From positions 1-57,002 of IMG/VR virus record IMGVR_UViG_3300032193_000091: a stretch of 57,002 nucleotides of DNA; one strand, 5' to 3'. Made by a program: the position numbers and the translations under genes. This document shows, piece by piece, positions 1 to 10,400 of this stretch. This DNA is from a virus. The notes below the pieces were generated by a model that was given only the letters and a program-made list of their open reading frames with translations, made no database searches and was not told the origin of the DNA. Each line of letters starts with the position of its first letter. Position 1 is the stretch's first letter.

Positions 1-481
1 GTTCATAGATCTCAGCAGTGATAGCATAGAATTGAATCTTACCAAACTGGAAGAACGGTTCTTCTTTACCAACAAACTTAATTTCGTAGATATCCTGTGT
101 CAATGGGAAGTACAATAAGTCTCCCTCATTGGGTCTACTAGTAACAGTGAGATTAGGACTATGCTCTGCCACTTCTTCATCCCAGCGTCTTGTAGACACG
201 CGGAAGATAATCTCATCTGTAATTCTCAAACCAAACTTACTGATGAACTCTGCATTGTCACCAAATCCAGTAACATTTTGCAGCAGCATTTCGATCTGGA
301 ATTGTTCTTGATACTTGGAGTATCTAACTTCATCCAGTGTGCTGTCTTGCAGAACTATCCTAGGGATATAGTATACATCTGAACCAAACAGTTTGATTTG
401 CTCGTCCACCAGATCCTGTACGAGATTCTGTTCGCCACTGTGACCTTGGTAGTATGTTGGAAAGTAGGGACTTGTAGGCAT
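1..481 (-). CDS. 14: Neck protein gp14, 3' end cut by window edge
   Basis: The minus-strand frame opens with ATG at 479-481 and stays open for 160 codons to the left edge, so the C-terminus is missing. The protein begins MPTSPYFPTYYQGHSGEQN and continues with a stretch on a viral linker (DEQIKLFGSDVYYIPR), which is the characteristic start of T4-like cyanophage gp14. In T4, gp14 joins gp13 to complete the head after packaging and form the site where the tail attaches. The gp13 stop lies one base upstream, so the two are probably co-translated from one late message. The identification is from recall of the family and the neighbour gp13. Confidence 0.88.
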   Translation of the reverse strand, partial: MPTSPYFPTYYQGHSGEQNLVQDLVDEQIKLFGSDVYYIPRIVLQDSTLDEVRYSKYQEQFQIEMLLQNVTGFGDNAEFISKFGLRITDEIIFRVSTRRWDEEVAEHSPNLTVTSRPNEGDLLYFPLTQDIYEIKFVGKEEPFFQFGKIQFYAITAEIYE

Positions 482-482
482 C

Positions 483-1283
483 TTATCCGATCATATCCAT
501 TGGTGGGATTGCATACTTGCTGAGAACTTCAGATTCGATCTTTTCGATCTCTGCAAGTGCGTCTGTGTAGATCTCTCTACCGTTGAGAGTAACACCGCCA
601 GGTAACTGGACGTTGTTATACTTAATCAAGTTCGTACCCCACTGTTTCTTCATGAGAGCAGTAGCATACTTTTTGACAAACATATCATTATACATCTCAG
701 TAGCGTCGGTTGGATCAATCATACGATGACACTCAATAAGGATGTTAGATCCGTTCTTGAGGAAGTCTTTATCGAGATCCATATAGAGACGATCACGACG
801 TGCTGTGTATCTGAACTGCTGGAATGATCCATTGTTAAGGACCATATCTAGAGTTTCTAGATACTGCTTAGTCATAAAATAGTTGAGGATATCAAGAGAT
901 CCGAATGCATACAGATCATTCAAGAACAACTGATACTCAACACCAAAAAGATTTGAACGGATTGAGTTGCTGACAAGACCAAATACTTTAGTAATACCAG
1001 TCACATGAGCTGGAATTGGAATGTAGTTAGTTGCTTCATTCCAATCGGTTGTACCATTACTAGTTGTTACGCTAGCAGCAAACCTTGCTTTATCGTCAGC
1101 AGTGATTTCGTGGTATAGGTAAGCACGCTCCATACCGTTATAGCAGTTCTCTTGGAAGAACTGAATGGTGTCATCAATAACGTTGTTTACCTGTTCGTCG
1201 TCAATGTTTACTTGCAGGACAGGCTCACCCAACTGTCTCTTACAATATGTTATGAGATCAGCTCTTGAGTTTGGAGATGCCAT
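483..1283 (-). CDS. 13: Neck protein gp13
   Basis: This 266-residue protein begins MASPNSRADLITYCKRQLGE and contains an N-terminal helical region with DDTIQFFQENCYNGMERAY, recognisable as T4-like gp13 of cyanophages. gp13 forms the neck with gp14 after DNA packaging and closes the portal vertex. I chose ATG at 1281-1283; an in-frame start four codons upstream lies in the U-tract of the upstream terminator and is less likely. The gene follows a terminator and a late promoter, so it starts the neck transcription unit and runs directly into gp14. Its length is close to the usual cyanophage size. Confidence 0.9.
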   Translation of the reverse strand: MASPNSRADLITYCKRQLGEPVLQVNIDDEQVNNVIDDTIQFFQENCYNGMERAYLYHEITADDKARFAASVTTSNGTTDWNEATNYIPIPAHVTGITKVFGLVSNSIRSNLFGVEYQLFLNDLYAFGSLDILNYFMTKQYLETLDMVLNNGSFQQFRYTARRDRLYMDLDKDFLKNGSNILIECHRMIDPTDATEMYNDMFVKKYATALMKKQWGTNLIKYNNVQLPGGVTLNGREIYTDALAEIEKIESEVLSKYAIPPMDMIG

Positions 1284-1290
1284 TACACAC

Positions 1291-1328
1291 AAAAAATCCC
1301 TTCTTACCTATTTAGGAAGAAGGGATTT
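1291..1328 (-). terminator. Rho-independent terminator between the 65-aa gene and gp13
   Basis: A perfect 12-bp stem pairs 1294-1305 with 1317-1328 around an 11-nt loop. On the minus strand it is followed by six U residues (1296-1291, three of them beyond the stem). It lies just after the stop at 1334 and would end transcripts coming from the fibre block. The late promoter at 1331-1338 sits immediately upstream, so new gp13 transcripts would start inside or just before the first stem arm. Confidence 0.85.
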
Positions 1329-1330
1329 AG

Positions 1331-1338
1331 TATTTATT
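1331..1338 (-). promoter_or_regulatory. T4-type late promoter for gp13-gp14
   Basis: The minus strand reads AATAAATA, matching the T4 late consensus TATAAATA in seven of eight bases. It lies 48 nt upstream of the gp13 ATG and overlaps the stop codon of the 65-aa gene. Late promoters in T4-like phages use the phage sigma factor gp55, and only this -10 octamer is needed. Confidence 0.65.
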
Positions 1339-1531
1339 CAGCAGGTGTTTCTGCTGGAACGTCTGGGTCTGACTCGCCTTCTAGAAGACCTAGAGTCTCC
1401 AGACCACCAATGAGTTTCAATTTGTATTCTTTTGCTTTGTCTAGATTCTTTTCTAGGTCTGCAATTTGCTTATCTGTTTCAGCAATTTGCTTTTCAAAAT
1501 TTTCTTTTAGTTGTGCTGGATCCATTGCCAT
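1334..1531 (-). CDS. Small coiled-coil protein, function unknown
   Basis: The protein has 65 residues starting MAMDPAQLKENFEKQIAETD. I chose ATG at 1529-1531 because AGGTGA lies five bases before it; a GTG start nine bases upstream would overlap that ribosome site. Residues 5 to 45 form a heptad-like helix rich in Lys, Glu and Leu, followed by a short acidic, proline-containing tail (VPAETPAE). The composition fits an oligomerising coiled coil. Small proteins of this kind often sit beside the neck genes of cyanophages. A chaperone or minor virion role would be a guess. Confidence 0.72.
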   Translation of the reverse strand: MAMDPAQLKENFEKQIAETDKQIADLEKNLDKAKEYKLKLIGGLETLGLLEGESDPDVPAETPAE

Positions 1532-1558
1532 TTTTATCACCTGGGAATAGTGTGTGTA

Positions 1559-2185
1559 TTATTTAGTGGGTAAAATTGTCATCATATTTGTGGAATGTGA
1601 CAGTGGAGTTGTGATAGTAAAATCAAACGCCATAGACCACCTTTCAAATGATGTCATATTTGCCCCAACACTATGTTTTAAATGAGATGGGAACAAATAT
1701 ATGTCACCTTTTCGGGGAATATAAGTAATCCTTTTACTGTTAAAAGAATTGTACTGATCGAAATGTATGTTAAAGAACTCTGTAAATGGATAGAAAGAGT
1801 GATCGATGAAAGTTAAAGGTCCTGCCTTCTCTGCTGGTTCTGGAATATCAATATAGAATATGCCACTTACCAAAGCATGGCAATGTGCGTGTTCGAAAGT
1901 GATATCTCCAGGATCATGCTTATTCACCCATGCACCATTACATGCATAAGTGTACTTTTTGTCAGCATGAAAGATCCAATCCATGTATCCTTTTACATGC
2001 TTGCCAATTTCTTCAATTAAGAGAGTGTACTTTTCTTTGTGTTCTATTCTAAGAAAAGATCCATTGTCAGAAGGACTTCTTACAACTGGTTCAGATTTTA
2101 GATCCAAATACACAGAGTCTGGAACACTCAGAGTTGACTTGTAAATTGGAGTAGCGAATGGCGAATCAACCTTATAATCTACCAT
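1559..2185 (-). CDS. 2-oxoglutarate/Fe(II)-dependent oxygenase, TIGR02466-like
   Basis: This 208-residue protein has the double-stranded beta-helix layout of phage 2OG-Fe(II) oxygenases. The segment EHAHCHALVSGIFYIDIP (residues 98-115) carries His99/101/103, candidate proximal iron ligands. GDIYLFPSHLKHSVGAN (160-176) carries His171, the likely distal ligand, and Arg182 in the following ERW is placed to bind 2-oxoglutarate. The family hydroxylates protein or small-molecule substrates; the substrate here is unknown. The start overlaps the stop of the upstream Cys-rich gene by seven bases, indicating translational coupling. Its place between adhesin and neck genes suggests late expression, perhaps acting on a virion component. 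Confidence 0.82.
   Translation of the reverse strand: MVDYKVDSPFATPIYKSTLSVPDSVYLDLKSEPVVRSPSDNGSFLRIEHKEKYTLLIEEIGKHVKGYMDWIFHADKKYTYACNGAWVNKHDPGDITFEHAHCHALVSGIFYIDIPEPAEKAGPLTFIDHSFYPFTEFFNIHFDQYNSFNSKRITYIPRKGDIYLFPSHLKHSVGANMTSFERWSMAFDFTITTPLSHSTNMMTILPTK
1560..1567 (-). promoter_or_regulatory. Late-promoter variant ACTAAATA
   Basis: The minus strand reads ACTAAATA, overlapping the stop codon of the oxygenase gene and 28 nt upstream of the 65-aa gene. It has C in place of the second-position A of NATAAATA. The same NCTAAATA form recurs at comparable positions at 3550, 14885, 28619, 30588 and 51100, which supports it as a real variant. Confidence 0.45.
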
Positions 2186-2361
2186 TTACCTAGAGGACAT
2201 GACATAGTTTTCAATTTGGTTTTGATAGGCATAAAGCACATGCATTTTTTGCATTGCTTTGAGGGTTTGATGAATTTGTCGCAGGACTTACAGATATCCA
2301 TTCTATCTGCTCTAACGTCCTCGTCAACCATAAATCCCTCTTCAAAAGGATTTGGTAGCAT
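2179..2361 (-). CDS. Six-cysteine, zinc-ribbon-like small protein
   Basis: This 60-residue protein has Cys24 and Cys27 (CKSC), Cys37, Cys40 and Cys42 (CKKCMC) and Cys55 in CPLGKW. The pattern of two paired cysteine knuckles plus a distal CP resembles the DUF6171-type metal-binding peptides common in T4-like cyanophages. It probably binds one zinc (or iron) ion. Function is unknown. It starts just after the glycine-rich adhesin stop and overlaps the oxygenase start, so the two are likely translated together. An in-frame internal Met at residue 11 is a possible alternative start. Confidence 0.8.
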   Translation of the reverse strand: MLPNPFEEGFMVDEDVRADRMDICKSCDKFIKPSKQCKKCMCFMPIKTKLKTMSCPLGKW

Positions 2362-2366
2362 AAAAT

Positions 2367-3518
2367 TTACTCACTCAACCATGTCATTTTAACATATCCA
2401 GCACCACCATAACCACCTTCGCCACCAGTGTTACCACCTGCAGTAGCAGAAGTGTTTCCAGTAGAAGCGTTATATGATCCACCGCCTCCACCGTGTGTGC
2501 TATATGAAGACCACTGACCTGCAGTACAACCGCCAGTGTATCCGCCCCCGCCACCAGGACCAGAGAGCTGACCTCCGCCACCTCCTCCAAATCCACCAGA
2601 GTTTGCAAGACCACCTGTTGTATAACAAGTGTTTCCTGTTCCTCCTTTAAGTCCACTACTAAAGCCTTTTCCGCCAATTGCGGTACTACAGTGAGTACCA
2701 CCATTAGCACCGTCACTTAGATATCCACCACCAGCGCCACCGTGATAGTTTCCATTAGAGTTTCCGCCTTCACCAACAGATGGTGCAGAAACAGTATACG
2801 CACATGTGAAACCTTGTACGCCCTGAGTAGTTTGTCCTCTAGCAATAGTAACGTCTCTAGTACATGAAGTTCCCCATGTGTTGCCAGCAGAACCACCTGC
2901 TGCACCAGCACACATCAATAGAGTTTCATTAGTTTCATCATAGATCCAAGTTGCTCCACCACCACCTGCTTCATTACCGTGAGGAGATGAATAGTCTCCG
3001 CCACCAGATCCAACAGCAAATGAAATTCTAGTGTCTTTTGTGATGTAGAATTCGCCAGAAATTTTTGCACCGTAAATATCAGTTAATCCTCTGTTCTGAC
3101 ATTTACCACCCCTTGCTCCACCAACTTCGAACTCATAGAGTCCATCTTTTGGCATAGCAACTGTTTGGAATCCTTCTCTTGATTGATAGAAGAATCTAAC
3201 ATTACCAGCTTGGGGAGTTTGGAAGATATATGCAGTTTGCATCTCTGCCAAGGTAGGACCTTCATTATCACCCTTCTCTACGATGGGTTTGAAAGTAAAT
3301 TCGTTATTCTCTCCAAGACTCCAAAGGTCATTACCAGTACCAATATTGGTTACCGCCCAGTTGTCAAAAGGACCTCTTACTTGTAGATAATTAATATCTG
3401 AATTATATACAATCATTCCTGCTTCCAAACCAGTCAAAGCATCAATCTCTGCCTGGGTTAAAACTGGGAACTTAAGAGGACCAGTTAAGTTAACTGTTTC
3501 TACTGTAATCGAAGACAT
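2367..3518 (-). CDS. Glycine-rich tail fibre/adhesin protein
   Basis: This 383-residue protein has two parts. Residues 1-75 contain the short fibre motif AGMIVYNSDINYLQVRG, shared with the 74-aa protein at 4154 and common in phage fibre tips. Residues 130-375 are extremely glycine-rich, with GGGGG clusters, four Cys residues and aromatic residues between them, ending GGAGYVKMTWLSE. The C-terminal half resembles glycine-rich domains of fibre adhesins such as the distal adhesin (gp38 type) of some T4-like phages, and the glycine-rich fold of ALK-type receptors. A host-receptor-binding role is inferred. Glycine codons strongly bias this region and create several long out-of-frame ORFs that are not genes. 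Confidence 0.8.
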   Translation of the reverse strand: MSSITVETVNLTGPLKFPVLTQAEIDALTGLEAGMIVYNSDINYLQVRGPFDNWAVTNIGTGNDLWSLGENNEFTFKPIVEKGDNEGPTLAEMQTAYIFQTPQAGNVRFFYQSREGFQTVAMPKDGLYEFEVGGARGGKCQNRGLTDIYGAKISGEFYITKDTRISFAVGSGGGDYSSPHGNEAGGGGATWIYDETNETLLMCAGAAGGSAGNTWGTSCTRDVTIARGQTTQGVQGFTCAYTVSAPSVGEGGNSNGNYHGGAGGGYLSDGANGGTHCSTAIGGKGFSSGLKGGTGNTCYTTGGLANSGGFGGGGGGQLSGPGGGGGYTGGCTAGQWSSYSTHGGGGGSYNASTGNTSATAGGNTGGEGGYGGAGYVKMTWLSE

Positions 3519-3545
3519 TTTGTATCAAGCTTAGTTTACTGGTTT

Positions 3546-4133
3546 TTAGTATTTAGGTGATTCGTCGGTATCAGATCCATCATTAATTCTGTCATCGCGA
3601 CTTAGTGCTAATGTGGGGTCTGCTTCATCTACCTCCAAAATCCAACGTTTTCCTTCCTCATCCCACGTAGCAGTATCTTTTACTCTATTATCTTCATAAT
3701 AAGCATCTGGTAATGGGATGGGAGCAAACCATTCAACACCATTCCACATCCATGATGGATATGGTTGCTCTGGCATTGGGACAGTTACATCTTCTGTATG
3801 TAAACTGTCGAAAGATGATTCTGAAGATGCAAATTCAAAGACATAATCTTCAAAAACATCTACCGTAAAATCATATGTCTCTAGAATTTGTTCTCCATTA
3901 TTGGTTGTGTATTCTTTTTTACCAATAGGGTATCTTCTTCTCAACAAAAGATCGCCAGTTTCTTTATTGAGAATCTTAATCCCAAAAGAAAGTTTATTGA
4001 AAGCAATCTCTGTCATTCCTTCACGAATGAAACCAATAGAAATTGTCAACTCTCTAACGGGTTTCATATCTTTTCTAACTTCCCACTTGCCTGTGGTTAA
4101 GTTATGAATAGCAACAATTCTACTTCTTTCCAT
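3546..4133 (-). CDS. Fibre-associated protein with PSWMWNG motif, unknown
   Basis: This 195-residue protein begins MERSRIVAIHNLTTGKWEV. Residues 1-100 look like a beta-rich domain, and residues 115-150 contain QPYPSWMWNGVEWFAPIPLP followed by a Trp-containing WDEEGKRW. The pattern of a tryptophan WNG motif, AP-P and a second Trp box recurs in small structural proteins of cyanophages next to tail-fibre genes, where it may bind the fibre or cap it. The tail is acidic (DDRINDGSDTDESPKY). Position between the giant fibre and the adhesin supports a structural or assembly role, but no specific function can be assigned. Confidence 0.72.
   Translation of the reverse strand: MERSRIVAIHNLTTGKWEVRKDMKPVRELTISIGFIREGMTEIAFNKLSFGIKILNKETGDLLLRRRYPIGKKEYTTNNGEQILETYDFTVDVFEDYVFEFASSESSFDSLHTEDVTVPMPEQPYPSWMWNGVEWFAPIPLPDAYYEDNRVKDTATWDEEGKRWILEVDEADPTLALSRDDRINDGSDTDESPKY
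3550..3557 (-). promoter_or_regulatory. Late-promoter variant CCTAAATA
   Basis: The minus strand reads CCTAAATA within the last codons of the 195-aa gene, 32 nt before the start of the glycine-rich adhesin. It matches the NCTAAATA variant seen elsewhere in this window. A dedicated promoter for a receptor-binding protein would be sensible, but the sequence also encodes Pro-Lys-Tyr, so chance is possible. Confidence 0.4.
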
Positions 4134-4153
4134 GATTGTATCCTAGTGTTTGT

Positions 4154-4378
4154 TTAAGCTACGAAAGTAACTTCAGTCCATTCAACTCCATCATAAAACT
4201 CCCATGCGCCATTGCCTCCATCAAGATCTGTATTCCAGATCATCACACCTTTCTTATCCTGATTAGGAGTAGAATTTCCGTATGGGAGTGCGTCTCTAGT
4301 CGCAGTCGTATACAGTGGAGCCTTTAAAGTATTGAGAATCTCAATATTGGCACAATTTAATACAGATCCTACAGACAT
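4154..4378 (-). CDS. Short fibre-tip-like structural protein
   Basis: This 74-residue protein contains GVMIWNTDLDGGNGAWEFYDGVEWTEV in its second half (split: GVMIWNTD, then WEFYDGVEW). This is the common small phage-fibre element of a beta-hairpin ending in a 'ydG.eW' turn. The N-terminal half of the adhesin at 2367 shares it. It may be a detached fibre domain or a trimerising cap. It has its own late promoter 23 nt upstream. Function is inferred from motif and position only. Confidence 0.68.
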   Translation of the reverse strand: MSVGSVLNCANIEILNTLKAPLYTTATRDALPYGNSTPNQDKKGVMIWNTDLDGGNGAWEFYDGVEWTEVTFVA

Positions 4379-4400
4379 TTTTCTTAAAGACGGATATAGT

Positions 4401-4408
4401 TATTTATG
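4401..4408 (-). promoter_or_regulatory. T4-type late promoter
   Basis: The minus strand reads CATAAATA, seven of eight bases of the T4 late consensus. It lies just beyond the stop of the 3478-aa fibre gene and 23 nt before the start of the 74-aa gene. It would drive the downstream small fibre genes independently of the giant one. Confidence 0.7.
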
Positions 4409-4410
4409 GT

Positions 4411-7400
4411 TTACAGAATAGTCCAACTAGAGTTATCACCGAACACAATGTTTACACCTGATACCATGGTAATTGGACCAGTTGATACGTTGGTGCTATT
4501 AGCGTCAATATTAACATCATACGCAATTTCAGTATTGTATGCTCTAATAATACCCTGTGAGTCTTGGTACTGCTTGACACCACCAATATATGTAGTACCA
4601 GTAACGTTGAAATCACCTTCAACATCGAGAGCATACCCAGGATCTTTATCGGTAGTGAATCCAATACCAACTCTAGATGCTCTGTAAATATCATCACCAT
4701 TAGGTGATTCAGTCCATCTGGATGTTACGAATGGTGCGTTATTCTGGAACAACTGACCGTTAACGTTCATGTCGCCATTGATATTGGCAACATAAAGTCT
4801 GATAGTAGAATCATCTGGATCAACACCTTGGAAAGCGTTGGTGTTGACTGCCATTCTATGAACGTCAACAGGAGTTGTACCTCCATTACCATCATCAACT
4901 TGTACCACATCTACGGTGAGAGCCATAGCTGGAATTGTTGGATTCCAATCAGTTCCACCTGCAGTCTGAGATGCACGAACAGTAAAGATATTATCGCCTA
5001 GGATATTGTTTCCGACTTCATAGTTTCTGAATCCAGAAGAACCTAGGAAGTACAATGGAGCACCACCGTTATCATCGGCATGTCCTAGTGTAATAGAATC
5101 TTTGATTCTTGTGTCGCCAGTAACATCTAGTTCGTATGCATCATCTGGTGTCATATTAACACCAACTTTACCGTTGCCAGTAATTGTTAGAGCATCAGAG
5201 AAGTTCTTTGTGCTGAAGCGCATTGCAACTGCAGTTGTCAGACCATTAAATAATTGATTGAAGTAAACATCACCAACGTTATTGTCATAGTGAATTTCAA
5301 ATCCTTCTGTAGTTGCGTCACCACCTTGACCTAAGAGTCTTAGTCTTGCATCGTGATCTGCACTCTGACTATAGATATCAACGATTACATCTTGTGCTTC
5401 ATCGTCAGTAACTGTTAGTTTAACTGTTGCAGGAGCAGTTGCAGCACCAATAGCAACAGAATCGTTGCTAGCATCAACGAAGAAAGTATCTGTGTTGACG
5501 GTAAAGTCAGTTCCAACTGTTGCATCTGCTAGTAGATTTGCTGTTCCACCAACACTCAAGGTTGCTGTGCCACTAATGTTGAGGTTACCAGTCATGGTAT
5601 CGCCACCCTTGAGAACGTTCAAGTTGGCAGAACCTTCGATAACTGCACCATTTGCAGTGTCAAGAGTAATAGTTCCACAAGAGAACTCTCCATCAGGACC
5701 ACGAAGAACAGCAGTCTCTGCAACATTCAGAGTTTGGAATGTGATGTTTCCTGCGTTCCAAATCTTATTACCATTGATGGAGAATCCATCAACAGTCTGT
5801 ACCTGAGCGTTTAGAGTACCAGAACCAGCAGTAGCGTTACCACCCTGTGCGACAAGAGCAACGTTGTAAGTTGCTGCAAGAGCAGAACTGTTAAAGTAAA
5901 TACCAGGAGATGATCCTGATCCATCTGTTCTACCAAGTCTTAGGTTACCTGTACCGCCATCACTTTCGAGTGTAGCAACATTAATTGTGTTACCCTCGTC
6001 AATGGTGAAGTCTTGGAAATCTTTTCTGTCAGTTGCAGAACCGATAGTTAGAGCACCTACGAAGTCACCAGTTGTAAGTCTACCAATGATAATTGTGTAG
6101 TCATTAGAGTTATCAACGGTATCGTTATTAACGATGATGTTGTCAATCTCGATTGTACCAGTACCTTGTCCCTGTGCGTTATAGAGGTTTACTGCCTCAC
6201 CAGGAACAAATGGGGAAGATGCAAGAACTAGACCAGAAATATAGATCTTATATCTTCTATCACCAGGGAAGTATCTAATTTCAATCTGATCTTGGAATGC
6301 GGTTTCATCAATAAAGTCTGGTAGTCTATTATCAGAAAGAGTTCCATAGTTAATATTGAGAGCGTTTTGATACCAAACACCTTGCTTGTTATCAAGTTTA
6401 TCTGCATCAAGTCCTGAATCAATACCATCGTTGAGTGCAGACCAGACTTTACCCCATGAACCGAATGATGTAACACCAGTTCCAGAACCACGGATATACA
6501 GGTTATCGTTATCAGTAAGTGCAAGTTGTCTTACACCACCGAATGAGGTATCGAAACTAGTACCACCTGCTCTGAAGGTAAGAACCATGTTCTTGGTTCC
6601 ACCATCATTAAGTAGGTTTGCACTGTTATTAATCGTGTTAGCAACAACACCACCAACGAAGTTGTCTGGAGTTGGGCTGGAAGTTGGGTTGTTAGTACCA
6701 GATGCCAGTCTCAAGGTATTACCAGACTGGTTAGCAATACTGATGTTGTATGTACCAGAGAGGCGATCTTCGCTCAATCTACCAGCACTAATGTTACTAG
6801 CATTGAGGTAGTAAGAACCTTGCTGACCGTCGAGAAGGTCAGCATCAAGACCAGAGTCAGCACCAACATTCAGTTCGACAGAACCATTACCCGATACACC
6901 GATGTTGAACTGAGATTTCTTGAATCTTGCAACACCAATAGTACCAAATAGGTCTGTAGAAATTGTTTGATCCGAAACTCTCTGGATGTCAACAGCAACG
7001 TTTGCATACTGTCTGTTGACTGTACTTACTTTAGCAAGTAAGATTAGACCAGATCCAGCACCAATCTCTGTTGGTGGAGTTGAAATTGTAAAGTCGCCAT
7101 CATAACCAGAACCAGAGGAAGTAATAGTAAGTTCAGTAATTGCACCACCAGCAACAACCAAGTTACACTTGAGACCGTTACCTGTACCACCAACTAGATC
7201 AATATCAAAGTATTGACCGTTTGTGAATCCTGTACCACCATTTGAAATAATTACAGAATCAACAAAGTTACCAGCGGTGAATGTTGACTCGAAGATCATT
7301 GGGGATGATCCTCTTTCAAATTCGACGATTGTTCCAGCAGGAATTGATGTTGTTACTGGATTGTTGATAGCAACAGTAGTCTCGCCGTCTACTGTTAGAA

Positions 7401-10400
7401 CACCAGTGATATTAGTGTTTGGTTGAATACCAACAATGTTGTCTAGTACCTCGTGACCGATCAGCGCATCTGCTAGAGTATTGAATATAAATTCGGAAGA
7501 TCCAGCATTTGCTGCAGAAATCAACTGTGCGAAATATCTTGTTTCAGCACCCTTAATAGATTGAACTGCAAGCGCCCAACTTGAGTCACCTCTTAGGAAG
7601 GTGTAAGAGTTTGCTGCTCCAGTCTGAGCGAGAACATCTGTACTGATAGGACCACCAGTAATCGAAACACCATCAACAACATTACTGGATAGAGATACCC
7701 AGTTAGCATCATTGAATGAAGAAGTGTTGACTGCTCTGTTAATATCAATGTCAACAGCAGGAATATCACTACTTTCAATTTGATCTGTATCTTCTAGTTT
7801 AATTCTGTTAACGATATTGCCATATAGTCTGCTTTCGATGAAAGCATTTGCAGTTGCCTGTGAACCACCACCCTGAGGTGCATCAATTACTACGGATGGT
7901 TGAGTGGTATAATTTAAACCACCTACGTATCCATTGAACTTAATTAATTCAACTAGAACAACTTCTCCATTGGCAACGGTAGCTTGTGCCTTTGCCTCAA
8001 TAGATCCAGATGCAGGATTACCACCAGAGATAGTAACAGTTGGTGGTGATGCCACCAGATAGTTCGTACCACCACTAGTCAACTGAATACTGTATACAAC
8101 ACCCTGTCTATATTCGGTTGCCTGCATACGACCACCAGAAATGCTACCAGTGAAGATGTCACCGATAGTAAATGACAGTGTTGGATCGACATCAAAGGAT
8201 ACAAACTGACTATCCAAATCATTGTTTAGAATATATGACGTGGATGTATCTTGCTCGATAGCAATGTCACCAGCAAGTGCTCCTTCAATCTCTAGTCTTG
8301 CATCTTCATCAGGAACAGTGTAGACTTCAAATGGTCTTAGTGCTGGGATCTGGTCCACAGAAATCTTACCAGAGTCGGTAAGTTGAACCAGTGCCTGAGG
8401 AACAGCGTTAGTTGAATATGGTTTGTTGATGTATGGACCAAGGTTGTTAGTGATATAATCTCTAACTGCCTTTTGAGTTGGGATTTTGCTGTTAGATGAG
8501 TTAGCACCGCCAAGAGTATTGGATGCGTCGAAACCAGTAACAACAACGTCTCCACCTTTCAGTTTCAAGAATTCAACTTCAGAGATGGTAACAGTACCCG
8601 TGAAGGTAATAGCACCAGTTCTGTTTTCAATCTTAGCGAATGTACCAACCTTGAAGTCACCAAGTTCGTCAGTACCAGAGACATATACACGACCATAGAG
8701 TTCAGAAACCTGTTCGTATGCTTCAATCTTAGTACCACCGTTCTCGGGTAGTGCGAGGTAGTTAGTACCAGAACCAGCAAATTCCCAAGTGTGTGAGGAA
8801 GAGTTAACGATAGAAGGTCTATGTAGTTTGATTGTTGCTCCAACAGGGGGAGTGCCTTCTTCCAAACCACTTGCTAGGTTTGTTAGGTTAACTGGTTCAC
8901 CAGTACCGTTATCAATAGTTAGATCCGCTGTGAAAGGAGGTCCCACAGTAACACCACTTACGGCATCTACGAAGAACTCAATATCTGTATTAGTGTTTCT
9001 ATATCCATCAAACTTACAGATATAGTGTTCTAGTGGTTCTCTTCCAAGTCCACTAACACGTAGAATAGTTCTGCCAGTTGGAGTTGCAGAGACATTGCTA
9101 ATTGTACCAATGTCAAACTCATAACACTCTCTTCTAAATCCAATAGAACGAAGAGCAAATGTACCAAAGTTTGTAGCGGAGTTGGTGATAGAGCAATAAC
9201 CACCAGTATCTGCTAGGACACCATCTTCGCAGAAGATAACGAAGACCGAAACCAACTGGGTGTATCCATCTTCGATAACCTTATAACCTGTACCACCAAA
9301 GGAAACGATGGTGAATGCAGATGCAACCATCGACTTACCCTGGTTGGGGAAGGATGCTGTTCCGTCTAGTTCTAGACCAGGGAAAGGACAGTTGGGTTGC
9401 TTGACCTTAGAACCATCGACCAGAGCACCACTACCACCAAGGAAGGAGATAACAGAAGAGTTCTGAGTATATGGTGATGCTTCAATGATTGGGTAATCAT
9501 CGTAGTTACCACGAATTGCCATTCGTGTATTGTTCTGATCGTAGATAAAGTTGTCTGGATATGTGATGATGTCAGTCTCATCCCAAAGAACACCAGTATT
9601 CTTTACAGTTTCTCCTGGCGCAATAGAAGTTTCAGAATCTGGATCTGCTGCATACTCCAGAATTCCGTCTAAGAGTCCAAACTCAGTATCAATAGTTGCT
9701 TCTACATTAGCGCAGATAGGAGCAGAAGGATAAAGAAGAATGTTCCAATCTTCAAACTTAGGAATTGGAGTGGTTGTTGCAACAGGATCGTAAATTAGAA
9801 TAGTGCCGTTCGTGAGAGACTCAACGTATGTGTGACTTACGCCAGCAGCACTTCCTGCATCACCAACATTAACAGTAACAGTAGTTACACCACTGTTTGA
9901 AGTTGCACTAATAACTTCTAAACTCTTACCATAGTTTCTGTCTGTTGGAGTAGGAGAAGCATGATTTCCGCCACCATTAGAAGAACAGCTAAATGTAATA
10001 GCACCCTCTTTGAAAGCAACTCTACCAGATGATGGGAATGTTTGTGCTGGATCTGCAAAAGAGAATGATAGAGCACCAGATGCAGAATCGTAAGATGCAA
10101 ATGAAGGAGTTATAGCAATGGAATTTCCATTACTCCAGTTCCTCATTGCAGCTTTTGCATAGAGTTCTACTCTCTCATATGCATAACGAGTTTCATCTAG
10201 TTTATCTGCATCGATACCAGTAAGTGCTAGACCTGTGTAGTATGCCTCAGCATTTGTTACAATACCTGAGTTTCCACCCAGTGCAAGGTCTCTGATTAGA
10301 CCTCCAAGAATAAAGTTGATATCACGACGACACTTTCTCTCATTAAGATCACTTAGATTAAGAGTAGGATATAGTGATTGAGTATCTAAGAATGCTTGAT

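Noticed and set aside
2384-2911. Frames of 110 and 64 codons inside the glycine-rich adhesin
   Set aside because: They are shadows of GGN codons (Val/Leu-rich products) and have no start signals of their own.
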